64,000 nt of DNA from Acanthaster planci (Eukaryota; Echinodermata; Asteroidea; Valvatida; Acanthasteridae), in NCBI RefSeq assembly GCF_001949145.1, contig NW_019091374.1, forward strand, positions 938,811 to 1,002,810. Reading direction: 5' to 3'. The translations under genes were made by a program, and so were the position numbers. A model generated the notes under the pieces. It did not search any database, was not told the origin of the DNA, and saw only the letters and a program-made list of their open reading frames with translations. Shown here piece by piece: positions 14,201-29,200 of this stretch; position 1 is the stretch's first letter, and each line of letters opens with the position of its first letter.

Positions 14201-17200
14201 TTTGCACAAGAAATCAACGACCGTTTCATTAATTCGTTGGAAATTTTGACAGAGTTTCAGGAAGAATCAAACTCCAAGTCACACGTACGTACCATATAAG
14301 TCACATAGTGCCCCTTATTTTGCAGGTATATGCCGATAGTAAAAAAGAAGATTACTTCGTGTGTCAGTTCCCAAACTTGGCCTGAACAGAGTGCCATGTC
14401 TCTTTGTCTTTGCGATAATATGTGAATGTTTAATTACAAGAGCTAAGGATCTTCCATGTCGGCCACCAACAAGCACTGCAAATATTTCACAAGGGGGAAG
14501 TGTATTATATAAGCAATGCACAAGCGGGTTTAGTTGTTGTTATAAATAAAACCGGCATCAACGAAGACGACGCCACGGCGACGCCGACATTGACAACTAA
14601 ATACGCAGATTACTGATTTTCGCATTTGAAGTTGGATAAAATAACCATCTCCAAATACGAAAATCGGTAATCTACTTCCGTGAAGGTTTTAAACACGACA
14701 CATAACGCGTCACTTTCCTGGACAGAGATCCTCATATTTCAAGATTACTCCAGGTTATGTTGCACAGGTGCCATACCCAGCAGCTAAGGATGGGCCACAT
14801 ACGCGTAATGGTAGTAATTCTAGTCCAAAATGCAATCAAGTGCTGCGGTCGATGTAATATAGACACACAGACATTTCAATCATTATTGAAGTATGTGCTA
14901 TCGTCGAAGGCTGGTCTGGAATACTCAGTTATCACTTGTAATCTGAACAGCATGTTATTAGCTGAACAGGAACACGGATATTGTCGAAGATCTGTATTTT
15001 TGCCGAGAGGTACAGGGCCAATGAGAAGCTTATAAATAGACCCGGGCCCAATTGCATAGAGTTCTAAGCAGCAAATGATACAATTCACCAAACGTATGCG
15101 CTAAGCAAAATCTGCTGGGAACAAGTAATAAGACATTATAAAATGCCGGACCTTTTTGCTGGTAACCTGCTTTTTGTTAAAGAGCACCTCTAAGGAAAAC
15201 ATGTTTCTCTGAATTTATCTGTTCAAATAAACAGGGAAGCCAAATCGAAGGCAGTGTCATTTGTCTTCAGAGCTCAACTATAACAAGCTAAAAAGGGCTT
15301 TTTTCTGTTCATGCCAAGGCGCGAATTCTGAAGTAGATTGCGTCATTCTGAGAAAACAAAGAAAATGAGGGGAACCCTCACCTTGTGTTCGTAGTGGATA
15401 ATTCTCTTGTGCACGCCAAACAATGGCCAAGGGTTTATCCATTATGAACACAGGGCGAGGGTTCCCCTCGTTTTCTCTGAATGATGCAATCTACATTCAG
15501 CATGTTCAGAATTCGCATCTTGGCACGAACAGGAAAAAAAGCCCTTTTTAGCTTGTTATAGTTGAGCTCTGAAAACATACGACAGTGCGTTCGATTTGGA
15601 TGTTTCCAATTTATCTGAACAGATAAAAATCAGACAAAACATGTTTTCCTTATAGAGTTGCTCTTTAGGCAAGCACATGTACTTTCTGTGGTTTAATAGC
15701 AAACTTCTTGGCAGTAGCAGCTCCTTGAAATCGGCTCCGAACTAGGCGCGACAGCTGCGAGGGCGAACACGAATTCCACGTGATGGCACGGTAAGTATTG
15801 GCACTGCTACGTCGTCAAAGATGAGCCAAATTTAACTCATTTTCGTGGCCAGCGTTTTGTGAAGTCAAATGCACTTTGCAACCGTTAGATGCACATATCA
15901 GCCTGTTTCGCAAGCTAGCCAGCGTACAATAACTTTTTCTGCAGATACATAGTAGGTTTTGGCACTGACATACGGTGAACACACAAACTGACGTGTCGAC
16001 AAAAACCCCGTGTAAGACAAAGTCTCACCTCGTTTACTGGGATAAATATACCCGGCAAGATATNNNNNNNNNNNNNNNNNNNNNNNNNNNNNNNNNNNNN
16101 NNNNNNNNNNNNNNNNNNNNNNNNAGGCGGGGGGGGGTTCTCTCCGTCCCATATCTTGCTTCAAATGAGGATAAACAAAACCGGTGTTCAATTTATAGCC
16201 ATAGTGTGTAGTCTAAAACGGGTTGGATTCATGTCGTCAGCTTGCAATTTGTTTGTTGTTCTTATCTAACATCCCTAACCTAAATTTAGATCTTTTATCA
16301 GTTGGAATCAACTTATTTTAAATGAACTCTTCATGAACTCTTCATTATATGTGTGTAAGAAAACCCAGTCAAAGTTATTTAGCTATTATCATAACGAAAG
16401 TGGTTTGCTATTTTGACCGATTCAACTTCGGGACAAATCTTGCGCAATACGAAATTGGCTGAAAAGTTCCTCTTCCGTGTCAGGCTCCAAATTTCAAAAA
16501 CTTTCATCACCACAATACTACACAGTGCTTCATATTTGGTCTACCGTTCAGAGTGTGAAAGGCAAAAAAGGATTTTCAGCCACGTGATTTTTGACTGTCA
16601 GTGTTCAATTTACACAGATTTTTATATATAGATGTGAGCGGAAACGCGCACGCCTTCGAAGTCTCTAAGCATTCTTAGGTAGCCTACATGAAATTCCCAA
16701 TGGAAACACCCCGATTCGAAAATGCACGCACCCCCACGGACATGGTGCGCTTCCCGGAATGCCTCTGCCCGTCGTTTTACGTCACGTGAAAACCTCTTTA
16801 TTGGGTAAGGTGTATATCGGCGAGACTGGAAGAGATCTCTCTACCAGACTCAAAGAGCACATTGCCCACGGCTGCAGAGGAGACTATGACAAATCGGCCA
16901 TAGTGAAGCACTCACATGCTGAAGACCACATCATCGACTGGAAAGCAGGAGAACTCATCGTTCCTGTTAACAGATGGCACCCAAGACGCATCAGAGAAGC
17001 CATCAAGATCTGCAGACACAACACAGTACCCCAAGACATTGGCTTCAACATAAGCAACATCTGGCGCCCCCTACTACCCAACCAGACCAATGGGTCCTCG
17101 ATACCCACGTCAACAGTGACACGCACCACCGAGCCCACCAACAGCAATCCACGGGATTAGGATCCAAGCACCAGTGAAGCTGTTCTGCCTCAACGAGTTC

Positions 17201-20200
17201 CCACTACACTCAATCCTCCCAACCAGTACTTAAGGGCCACACGCACTAGAGTTCGTCACTCTTTCTCCTAAACCCGGACAGAGCACGCTGGCCGAAACAT
17301 CGAGTGAACCTCGGTTCGTCTCAGAACCACATGCACTCACAAAAGAGAAATTTATCCACATGGTGTCACCGCAAACGTGTCCATAGTTAACCTCTTTACC
17401 ATTGTTGTTTTGCTTGTTTTTCATTGAATTGAAATTCACATATTTCCTGATTTCGCTTAAATACCATTGTCCTCACGGTAAAGTTTATACTTATGGAGGA
17501 CGCTATGTGACAGCCAACATTACAATCTGCCCTTGGCGGGTAAACACCTGGGAACACACACCAAGTACCTTGTAACTGTTGAACGTCATCTGCAAAGATA
17601 CACCGAAGCCACCGGTTGAGTTTTGAATCACATCCGACACCACACATGCTATTTTTATTCTCGTCGCACTAAAATCAGACATTTCCTAACTGGCCGATAT
17701 ACAATTTGGCAAAGATATTGGAAGGTTGCCATGATGATGATAAGGCCGTGACCTCACGCAAATTGAATTCAGCATGCAACAGCCGCTGCGCGACGGCTGT
17801 TTCTGCTGATGGATATCAACAGATGGACGGACTCCTGAGACAGTACAGCAACCTCCCTCACAGGAGCGACCAAGATGGAGGTGTCAATCAAAATTACAAT
17901 GTTATAAAGCCTGCAAATCACACTAAACTGCACCAGGACTAGTGCCTCTATGGCAATTTTCATATCAATTTTGAAGATTCAATTTTCATTCCTGTAAATC
18001 TTCACAGATGTGCAATAACACTTTTGAAATGCCCAAACACAGTTTGTATCACATACAAGTATCTTCAGTCAATACCGTAAACTCAACCATGAAAAACATC
18101 CTTGTATATGTAAGAACTTCAAGTCTAAGTGAAAATTGAAATGTGAATAAAAATTAAAAAGTCAAATATAAAGCTATGCCATATTGATACTCTACTTATT
18201 TTCAAATGCACTGAGAATACTGAAGCCGGGGGGAAAGTAGTACAACGGAAAAACCGACCGTCAAAAGCTGTCGTGGGATGCTTATTGAGCATTTAGCGGA
18301 TATAGAGTGGCGCCTCTCTCGACAGGTGACAGGTATCCACCTGCCAAATAACGTGCCATCATTTATCGCCAACCAACAGTTACATGCATGGGAAGGAAGG
18401 ATTACCCCAGGCCACGACCTGAGACGTGAGCTGGTATTTGTATTTTTAAAAAAGGACACCAGACTTCTTGTGCCATGGAATTCTGCAAACTGTACATCAC
18501 TTGACGGGAACTCAGCTGGTTGTAACTGAAGGGTTGAGAAATGGGTGCCTTCTTCCAATCCTATAACAGAAATTACACGTGTGGATTCAACACTATAGTG
18601 TTTCTCCGCCCTTTTCCCTTAAGCATTGGTTACGTTATCACTCTCTGTAGGCCCCCTGGAGAAAGATCCGACCGTGGTCCCAGAAGGGGAAATGTCAGGG
18701 TATGGGGAGACAGTGACGAGGTATGGTGTGCACGGCAGTCTGATCTGGAGAGAAACGAAAGATTCATAACGCCGCTGCTGTGTCAAGTACATGTTGGATA
18801 TACATCGGTATCTTCAAGAGCTTCAAGACTCTTAGCACAAATTATTAAATTTTCGCGATAACCAGCATTTTTGAAGAGATGAATGTTTTACTCACACTAA
18901 TTTGCAAATTTGAATAATCACGACCACTCTCTGAATGTCGATCCAATGCGCGTTTGGAAAGGGTCGACAGATTTTGCACATTGTGATTGGCCAACGCGCT
19001 GCAAAGTCTTGGAGGCGCGTTATTGTGAAACGCCCGTAATGCCCATTGGATGTAACTAATTTCTGATAGTTTCTTATTCTTTATTATTTTCAGGATATCA
19101 TTAATATTTCCAGTTAAGTAATGATACCAATTATCTGATACCAAGCCTATGTTTTAAAGGGATGTACTTGCAGTATTGTTACTGTTTCGTTAAGAAGAAG
19201 GGCTGTTGCTAGGATACACAGAAAAACTAAAAACTTCATGGACAGTATCATTGCCATAGCATGTTTTAAAAGACTTCAAAGTAACTTTGTTTCAATACCC
19301 TTCAATATGTGCTCGTAAATCACGGCTCTCATACAAAAACTACCTCAATGTTGCATACTCCGTTTAATTTGAAACCTAAAGGAGTATAATAAATGGAGAT
19401 AATAATACATAGGGTCTTGAAATAATTATTACAGTCATGATTTTCACCAGGCCGTGCAACGGACGTTGCAAATTAATCCAAATGGGGGCTCTAAATCTTG
19501 GAGGCGATCATCCGGCAGGGTCGTTCAACCGTCAGACTCTACAACTCTGGGGGTGGACCTCCCCGGCCTGTTTTAGCTTCAATTTCCTGCGTTGAGCGGG
19601 TATGGAGACATCCTGCCCCCTGTCAAGGATTCAAACGAGGACCCTCGACCTCACGCCTCGTACGTGAGGGGTCGGCCAGCTTGCTAATGAGGTCTCGTGT
19701 TGAAAGAGACGCCGGGTGAATGTCCTCTCTTCAAAAGATAGAACCAGATACACCAAGCAAAAATCTCTAAAATTTATGAACGTGTCAGTGTTTCACTGTC
19801 GAATATTGTTTTTTTTTTCATTGTGCCGGAAGATACCCTGACAACCAGGAGAGACTCCATCCCCTAACACGTGTTACATTTTGTTCAAAGTCGGAAGGTG
19901 AAATCTGTTTAGTTGTTGATACCCAAACATGTGCCAGCAGCTCACCAAGCGTTCCAAGACTCTTCCACAATGTCATGCTCAGGAGATCCTAGAAGCGGAA
20001 CACAGGAAATTATTATTATTATTTTTTTAAAGAATTTTTATAAAAAGGTGGTTCAGTCGCTGTGTCGGTCACTGAGCAAAGCGTGCCGACTTTCCAGTTC
20101 GACGCACGCGACGTTGGGTGTCAACTCAACCGCGATTCCCTTGTTTAGCCTTTGAATCAGATCAGTTTATTTGTATGTTTTCCTAACAGGTGGACTAATA

Positions 20201-23200
20201 ATATTACTGGAATCGTGAAAATGCCAACCACGAGCACATCACTGATGCATAAAGTATGCATATCACTGTACTAGGTACACATTAAAGACGGAAATTATGA
20301 GAAAGCTGGCGAGAATACCCAAATTTTGGATTAAGTTTCTTTGAGTTACCACCTTATTTCATATCAAAATATCTTGTCTTACTGTTTTGCCGGTGGAGAT
20401 GTCTTTTAAATGGACAATTGCAATAATACCTAGACTTGTGCTCAGAATTATCTATACCCTTTGGAAAATAACATACATGTACTTTTTTAACTTCTTCATT
20501 TGTAAAAGCTATAAGGTAGGTGCTTGCACTATGTCTTTTGTCTATTTGTTGCAATACACAAACCCACGCAACACTTCACATTTCTGGGCTCTCTTTAAAG
20601 CGCGGCAGGCCTGGCTGAAATATTCAGTCAATGAAGGTATGTCAGCTTAGCGTAGCCACAGTCATTCGTGTGGGTGTAAACGTCCATTAAAATAAATGAT
20701 GAATTTTTGAAGAATTTTGTAAACGGAAAATCTTGGAAATCGGCCGTATGTGTGCACTGCATTTTTAAAAACACCCGCCAGCATGTGGTTAAGAAGGGAC
20801 TTTGGACTATGCAAACTTGGGGTATGAACAATTTTGCAAATGAAGCCAACACACATGTGGGTTGTGTATTGCAGCAAATATACAAAAGATACAGTGGAAG
20901 TACCAACATATTAGCTTTTACAAATGAAGAAGTTAGAGAAGTATGTTGTTTTCTAAAGGGTATGAACAATTTTGAGCACAACTGTAGATTCACGTATGCG
21001 CTTTACCCAGAACTGTTTTTCTCAAAAAGGACGAAGACACAGTAAGTGTTCAGTAACTTGAATGAAATCCGAGAGAATTGCAGTGTTTGCGACTCCTAAG
21101 GCTCCGAAGAATGAGTTTATGATGATTTGAGCTGTTAAGTGTGACGTATACGTATTTGATGTAAGACCATTGCCATGGCAGTTTACAACACGAGCAGAAG
21201 GTCTATCCTTTGAAGAAAGAGGAAAATTTCGAACATGTACTTATTAAGTGTAGCCTATTTTCCAACGTTACATCAAATAATTTTTTCAAACAAATAGCAA
21301 ACCAAACAGTCGTTGTGCTGAGTTCAGAACACCGGAAAACCAACGAATTGAGTTTGAGTGAGCAATAATGGCGATTTCTTGCCCTAATGCCGCTCGAGCA
21401 ACAATTCCTATTCCCCGTCCCCCCTCAAGATGGACTCCAACTCTCGGAGGAAACTGACAGGTATGTAAGTCATCGAACAGCAACTGCACCAAAACGCGGT
21501 CAGATGTTACAGAGGCGGTACAACTACAAGACAGAGGCCAACCCAGGCAAAAAGGGAAAGTCCAGGGCGTGTGTGAAGAGGAACAGACCACCGACTTTGT
21601 TTATGATTCATTTTCACAAGCTTGTGGAAGTTTCACTGATGAGGTTTCTCAAGAGAAAAGTTCTAAAAGTGCATGCAACTAATTACAAGGTCAGGCGTCA
21701 GCCGCTCTGAAAGTGTTCCTTTCTCGGACTCGACCTTGATCGATCACAGTTGTGGTTCATAGCAGAAATGAAATTTACCAGTTCCCTTTAACTTGTAATT
21801 GGTACAACACGACCTGATAATTACTTCCAACTGAGTTCTCAGAATGGCCAAGAGCCAAAAGAGAGGACAGTCCAAGCATAGAGTCAAGGGGTACGTTTCT
21901 CAAACCAATCAAGACCAAACAGTCTAAAACAGTCACTAAATAGAGAACGTCTCCGCCTTCGGAAATAGCACGTGATGAGAGCACCGTGTCCAGCAGTCGT
22001 ATTTGTGAATGACGCCAGACACTGTTTCGGCTATTTAGATTGGAGCAGTTTGTTGCCGTAGAAATAGCACACGCGCCTACGGCCGCGGCTGGCATAACGG
22101 CTCCATATTTTCCCCTTCAGAAGAGATTGCGACGTGATGTGGGCTGTCTCTGCATGCTTGACAGTTTGTGCATAACTCAAGATATAAAGGTCCGTATTTC
22201 ATAAGGGAAGAAAGAATATCTTTGTCATAATGACTATCCACCTCTAGCAGAAGCACCCCCTCTGCTAAAGGGCCGTGTTGTTAGGGAGTGTTTAATAATT
22301 GTTGGTAGCGATGTATCTGTGACGCGTACATTTCCTGGTCGTTCGCGAACCGTACCAGCGAAATTCAGTTCTGATCAAAGGAGCCTCCGTTGCTAAGAAC
22401 ACAGCGCCCTCTCTTGATCCAGTTCGAGGCCCATAACCCATTTCTCATTATCCTAATTTTGCGGACATTTCAGCTTTTCAGGTATTGTGACGCACATTGA
22501 AGCAAAATTAGAACCGTATTCGGCTACAACAAATCAAAGTGATATGCGAACGTCAGACATGCAGACAAAGTGTCTCCACGCGCTATTCAAAGCAACCTTC
22601 AAATAGAAATGTTTTTGAGGCAGATACCTTTGACAGAGTGTCAGGTGCTCGAGGGGTGGCAGGTTAGGACCTAGATTCAATTTTCTATACGAAACGAGGA
22701 TTCGGTTTTCTTTATGGAAGTATTAAGATACTGATTAAAAGTGAACTGAGCGAGTTTTCATTATACCATGCAGGTTCACCGATATGACTATGGAATTAAT
22801 GGTTAAATATAAAGTGTCAAATGGAATTTACAATGTATGCCTAAATTTATTATATGCTTTAATATCACACGGCACCCCGCTCCACGACCCACGTTGTCTG
22901 CCTATTGTCTGTTCAATACTAAATATTAATAACTAAATTGCGTTGCGAATTATCAGATAATGGCATAATTTTGCAGTTTTTGTGGGTTCACTAAGAGCCT
23001 CTCCAGGCCGTATCCTCTTGAGAACACCATGACCTCAGATGACTCTGCTTTGGATATCAATTTATTTAATTGACTTGATACCGGTCGCTAATCCAATTCT
23101 GGGGTGGCAAGAATAACCTTGGGGACATTTAGGCAATGTCGCACGGCAATGATGGGGGACGCTTCTTCCAGCTTCAGCAATATGTAGTATTGTGCACGCG

Positions 23201-26200
23201 TAGCCCTCTGGGTTCGTGCGCTGAATCAGAGAATTAGAGCATGAGGTTGCAGAATTACATTACGACTGACAAACACACTGCATGAATAAAATCACAATAA
23301 CCACGCCCCAAGAGGGGTACAAAAAAATGAAACAGAGACTCTGAGGGTCTCCGTGTCCTCCAGAAAGTACCAATCAGCATGCTGTTCAGTATAGCATTAA
23401 TTTCTTGACAAAGACGAGGGAAATTAAGCAATTTCTCACTTACAGATGCAAAAAAACAAGAGGTGGACATGCACTGAGAGGAAGAAAACGGGAAGATTAA
23501 AACGGATGTCGAAATAAACACTCTGCAGTGAACAAGACAACTCTTCTTACCAAACAACGCAGCAATATATTTCGTTTAGCGAGAGAGATGCGCAGTATGG
23601 GAATTCCGTCAACCTTGTAACGCATTAGATAAGTACACTTATCTCATCTAAGCATAATCGTCAACATGGCGCAATTGTGAAATTCGGAATGAAAGCAATC
23701 ACTTTCTGCGTTGTGCAAATTTATAAAGCGCGACCCCTCAAGGCGACTGGATGTATAACGAAGTCGACACATCCATGCTTGCAGAAAGACACCACTCCCT
23801 GTTAACTATTAAAAAAAACACTGAAATTTGAACACCCCCCAAATCTCTGTTCAATTCAATATAGCAAGGTACTTCCATCATAATTCTGTTCGTTCATTTA
23901 ATTGTGAAACACCTCCAGTGTGCGATATATGATGTGAACCTCACACCTCATCTCATGCATGGTATACAAAGGCATGGAATTTAGTAATTTGTTTATTTTT
24001 CAGGGCACCACACCCCATAATAATGGACAAGCAAGGTTATGGTGCCTTAAGATTGAGCACAAGATCCACCCTTCGCCTCGGTTATAAAACTGAGTAGAAC
24101 TTTTGCCCATGTTTGTACCCAAACGTACGTTGAATTTACCATTGATTAAAGGGGAGTAAAAGCACATCAGAGCTATTTAAATTACAATGTATTGTCCAAA
24201 CCATACGCTCACTCGAGAGAAACATCACGATTACCCAATTCAATTAGCATCTTCGATCGCAAAGTAGGGAAATTATCCTTAGTCCGCTTAAGACGCCAGT
24301 TTAAGTTGGCTTTTCCCATTAACTGAATTTTCTTGCCTGTACAGTTTATCCGAAAAGTGTCCAGATAGGGGGCACTGATGAATTTTTTTATAATTGATTT
24401 AATACACAAGTGTTTTAAAAGTCTCCTTTAGTTACAGTTATTCATAGACGATCCAGTTAGACCTCCCTAAAAGTATAGGGTCTGGGGACATGAGTTTCTC
24501 TTGACGTATGTCATTTCATGATTCCCTGGATACAGTTAACTTTGATTTTAATGAGTACCACATTTGTCGTATCGTTTCGCACAGCGTGTGAGTCACCGGC
24601 CCGTCATGGAGTCATACCTTGGCCACGGTCCCAGAAGAGTCCCGGCACGTTTCAGTAGAGGGTCCGTGGTCCCGGGAATGAATCCAGTAAAAAACCCTTT
24701 ACGACTTGTCCCGGGTCAATCAGAAGGTCAAATAACTCCCCCCGGAGAGACCTTTATTCAACATCTCTTGTGCTTTGTTACATTTTCAAACGGGGTCTCT
24801 CCTGACTATTGTCTTAAGAATCGGCCGGTGCAGGCCTGAACAGCAATCTGTGACAACTCGGGACGACCATGTGAATGGATTGACAGGGTCAAAGGTGAAC
24901 TCAAAATGTAAAATCAATCCAAATCAAAGCAAACTGGCAAAAATGAAGCAAGCAGAAAACGATCGTTTGCATGACAAACAATACGTTACTTGAAGAACCC
25001 TACAAAATGTTACATGTGAGGGAGGCATACATATAAAACGGAAAACGAATCATAACCTCCCCTTTTCCGAAAACCAGGAGAGTTTGTGATTGGTTTCGAA
25101 GCAAATTATCTCAGGAAATAGAAATAACCGTAATGTCGACTTAAAGAGCCGGATTTCTGGAAGCGAGCGACCACAAGCAGTGCACACACTGAATTGTCGC
25201 AGGTGGGCCTACATACAATAATTGGAATCTACAGATCATCTTTCAGACACATTCAACGAGGATTTGTCGGAGAAGTCTTATACAAAGGGCTTCCCTCCTA
25301 CGTCTAAATGATAAAGTACTGCAATTTCTACAAAGAAGACCTTTGAAAAACTGACGCCTCAACTAAAAAAAATGTCCTGTCCATTGCAGAAAATATAACA
25401 TTTTGTATCCATAAAGGAATTGAAAAAATGCATGCACTTTACGGACTAATGCAATTTTATCCCTGTCACTGCGCAGATCGCATTTAGGCTAGTGTCGTTG
25501 ATTCCACATCCTACCAAAACGTGGTGACAAACAAGCACGACAAGGTTCAGCCATGAATTCGAATCTGTTGCATGTATAATCATTGTCATAATTATATACA
25601 TGTAATCGTTAGAGCAGCGATGCTGAAAACTGACCTCAGAAATAAAGACTAAACATGAGTCAGACTGAGGTTTTGATGAAACATCTAGGAAGACCAGTTT
25701 CTTATCGAAGTTTACAGATGACAGTTTTAGAAAGACTGCTTACAACCGATAGAAACCTACTCAGCAATTAATGAAAAGATATCCCTGAACATTCTTCTCC
25801 GGAACTTTCTTTCACCATCAAAATCCTCCATTTGCTTCATATTGAGTGGGAGTCTTCTTCTGTTAATCCTTCACATTAATCCAAAACATCCAGTTGGAAA
25901 AGGTAGGATCGGGAAAAATAAGTGGCACAGACGTCAACTGACATGAAGTGTTCGATCTGTTTCACGAACAGTTCTATCAAGGGCTATGCCGTTCCTTTAG
26001 GATAAAGGCAACCGTCACGTGGTACATGACGAAAGGTCTGAATTTTATCTTGCAGCTTCCGGGCTTTCAAAGTCGAAGTCATTCTCGGCCATTTGCTATC
26101 TTGTAGCTGCAATGCAACAGTGAAACTCAACATCAATTGCCGCAGGGCCGACGGACTTGACAAAGCCTCCCCGATTACAGAAGGAGACTGTGTCAAGCTA

Positions 26201-29200
26201 ACCATCTAAATATAGTGAGCAAAACCGGCTTTCTGTTAAGCCCCACGGTCAAGGGGAGTTTAGTTTATCCGATATGGGTGGAACCACAACTTTAATCTTT
26301 TCCGATCTCGACTTAACAAAAAATGAGGTTGCAGTTCATCGGCTTCCAGCCTTGCTGTCTTGCAAATCACACTAAAGGTGCGCCGGTGATGTTACGAACC
26401 TCCGCAGAAGGAATTCGGTATATTTACTAGAAGCCCTGTAGAACACGCCGCACACATTTACACATGATGTGGGCAATCAGTCCACAAACCAGTGGGCTCT
26501 TAAGCTGTCAGACGATTCTCATGCAAAGATACGGAGATACTTAACTACTAACGTTTAAAAAATCTAAGGAAGATGAGTAATGCTGCAGGTGTGAACACGT
26601 CAATTCACACGGCACAAAACATAGGTTGATGTCGACCGCGATTGTAAACGTAATTTATGCGTATTTCGGTGAGGTGCACCCTGAACAAACAGGTGCGGCT
26701 AGCCGGAAGAAGCCTGTATAGTTATGCAGCCAATGGTACATCCAGGTATTGTGACAGTAATGAAGACAATACAGCATACAGTTACACATATAAGTCGTTC
26801 CGTTGTCGATATCATACACTATTTACATTTAGCCATTTATTAATCTAGTGATCTTTCAAAAGTCTGTAGTCTGAAGTTCGCTATGCATGGGTTTGACCAT
26901 TGAGGGCGCTGTGGTTGATGGTCCACATGGGTGGTTCCTTTGATTCCCCCTTGAAGCAGCCTTGTTCTGCATAATGGTTGCAGCGATAAACATGTACAGT
27001 GCATTAATTTGTTGCAGTGTTTGTCCGTCATTGTCAGAGTATGGCTATTTGATGTTTGTCATTGTCATTCACTACGTAGAAACCTGTGACGGTAAAATAG
27101 GCAGACCAGGAGGGATCTTGGGAGTCTCTTTCGACCTATCAGACCTCACAACATTTCCCGTTAAAACTCAGCAGCGGAAGAATAATAAGTTAACAGCCAT
27201 CACTGTCAGTCAAGCCAAACTTGGGACGAACACTGCCAAACGTTAATTGATGAAGATTTTGCTGCTAGCCTAGTTTGTGTTAATTGCTTTAGGTCGTTTA
27301 ATCCAAAACCTATGATGAAGAACAGATCTTATAGCAAAACCAGGCAGAGGCAAACATACGCAAACAATGCATGCACAAGTCAATCTTCCCTTGGCGGTAA
27401 ATTAAAAGACACATTTTCGTAGAAGGCAAAGCATGGCCGATAGCTGTCTCAACTTTATCTTGATCGAGCAGCAGCCCAACAATGAGCGTTGCATTATTAA
27501 ACTCCCAGCTCCATGACGGAGCGTAATTTCAGCACGTTCTCATGCCTCACTCAGCGTCTACCCTTAATCTGGGTAGAACATGCGCGATCTCTAGTCAGAC
27601 AGAATATCGCATGCCTTCATTCATGACGTGCACATCAAGTCGGGTGTGAATGAGCAGCTATTCCACTCCGTCGACCGTGAGGATCAACCTAGTTTGAACT
27701 TCAAATTGACATTAAGAGCAGCTGTGCTGTAAAACAGGATAATGAAGGGGTTTCAGACAACAGAGAGATACAATGTACTTACATGTACATAATCAATACC
27801 TACCTGATGGCCACCAAACGCTTGCTGATGTTCTCGTTTTATGCAGTGAATGATACACTTACTACACACAATTCCATATTTTGTGTAAAAATGTCACATG
27901 TTGGCTACCGAAGGATTGAAAAATGATAGATGAAACTATAACGTGACGGCAACCAATGGAATCAAAAGCCAAGGGCATGAGACTAAATGTATTTTCACAT
28001 TGAGGAAAAGATGAAAAAAATGACAAGAAAAAGTATTAACACTCGTTAATACTCGTGGAAAATGCAGGTAAAAGTCCAGGAACGTATGCGCATGTGTTTA
28101 ATTACTTCTAACAAACACCGCCGAATAAAAGGTCAAATGATCACTGTGAATAGATGCAACAGAAAAACATTCCAGTTGAATGAGTTCCATACAAATTTCA
28201 TTCTCAACAGCCGATGGAAGGGCCAGTGAGTAGGCGCAACCATTTGTCACAAAGGCCCCATGGGACAGGATGTCCAGGTGATTAACGGTGAACAGGAAAA
28301 CTACACATTAGCGGAGGAAATTTCAAACTGGTGGATTTTGTTTTGCTCCAGGTGAGGCAATGGGGTCAAAAGGAAGGGCAAATGCACGTGGGGGCAGATG
28401 ACCGCACCCCTTCCCCCCTCGGGTATCTGAACCCTTGCCCTCCCCTAGGTCAAGTCCAGATTCCGTAAAGACTGTCTCTTTGGATTCGGTATTATCCGCT
28501 CCGAGCAGGAAAAAAGAGGGCGTGCTTTGAAATGAAATGGAAAGTCATTTGGTACGCACTCACCACATAGGCGCATCGGCGTATGCACGTTTGACGCGGA
28601 CTCGGAGCACGCTGAGTACGCCCAACGAATTTAGTGTGGGATCATTGATCTCCATTATACATTGTGTGGAATTGAATGTATGTTCTTCCCGTGCACGCCA
28701 AACGCGTGCAAGAACCCGGTGGGGAAAATAATATCCTGGCTCCCCTAACCAGAAATATATGAACTCTATCTCTTCCACTGAAGCACCAGGCTTCAAATTA
28801 CTGCAACTCTATACTGGATTCACACAGCGCCGGTCTGGATTCCTGTTACCATTAAGTGTCTCTGCCCAGAGGTGTAACCTCGTTACCACGACCGCACTGC
28901 CGGCTTTGCTCTTCAGCACTCTACCTGAAAATTTGATAATCAGTTCACGTGCAGGGCATCCTTGTCCAGGCCTAACCGGATTAGGGTTAAGACATCCATT
29001 AAGGGACGCCACCTACTAGTCCCAGAGAGACAGGAGGTTCCAAGAGATCAGGCACGAACTTACATCACGCTTGTGTCTGCAAGCGTATAGTATCACATAG
29101 CTATAGCAATGAAAGACGTGACGTGACATTATCCTGAAAGGTTGACTGTTTAAGTGTTATCCACTTGCCATGTGTTTGCCCCCACACCCAGACATTTGGC

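Noticed and set aside
19498-19719. Possible third tRNA-like SINE (minus-strand GTTTGAATCC)
   Set aside because: Only a B-box-like word; no matching A box or second copy found.
21286-21710. Opposed ORFs with a strong donor motif at about 21460
   Set aside because: Neither frame shows a recognisable domain or a partner exon with matching phase.
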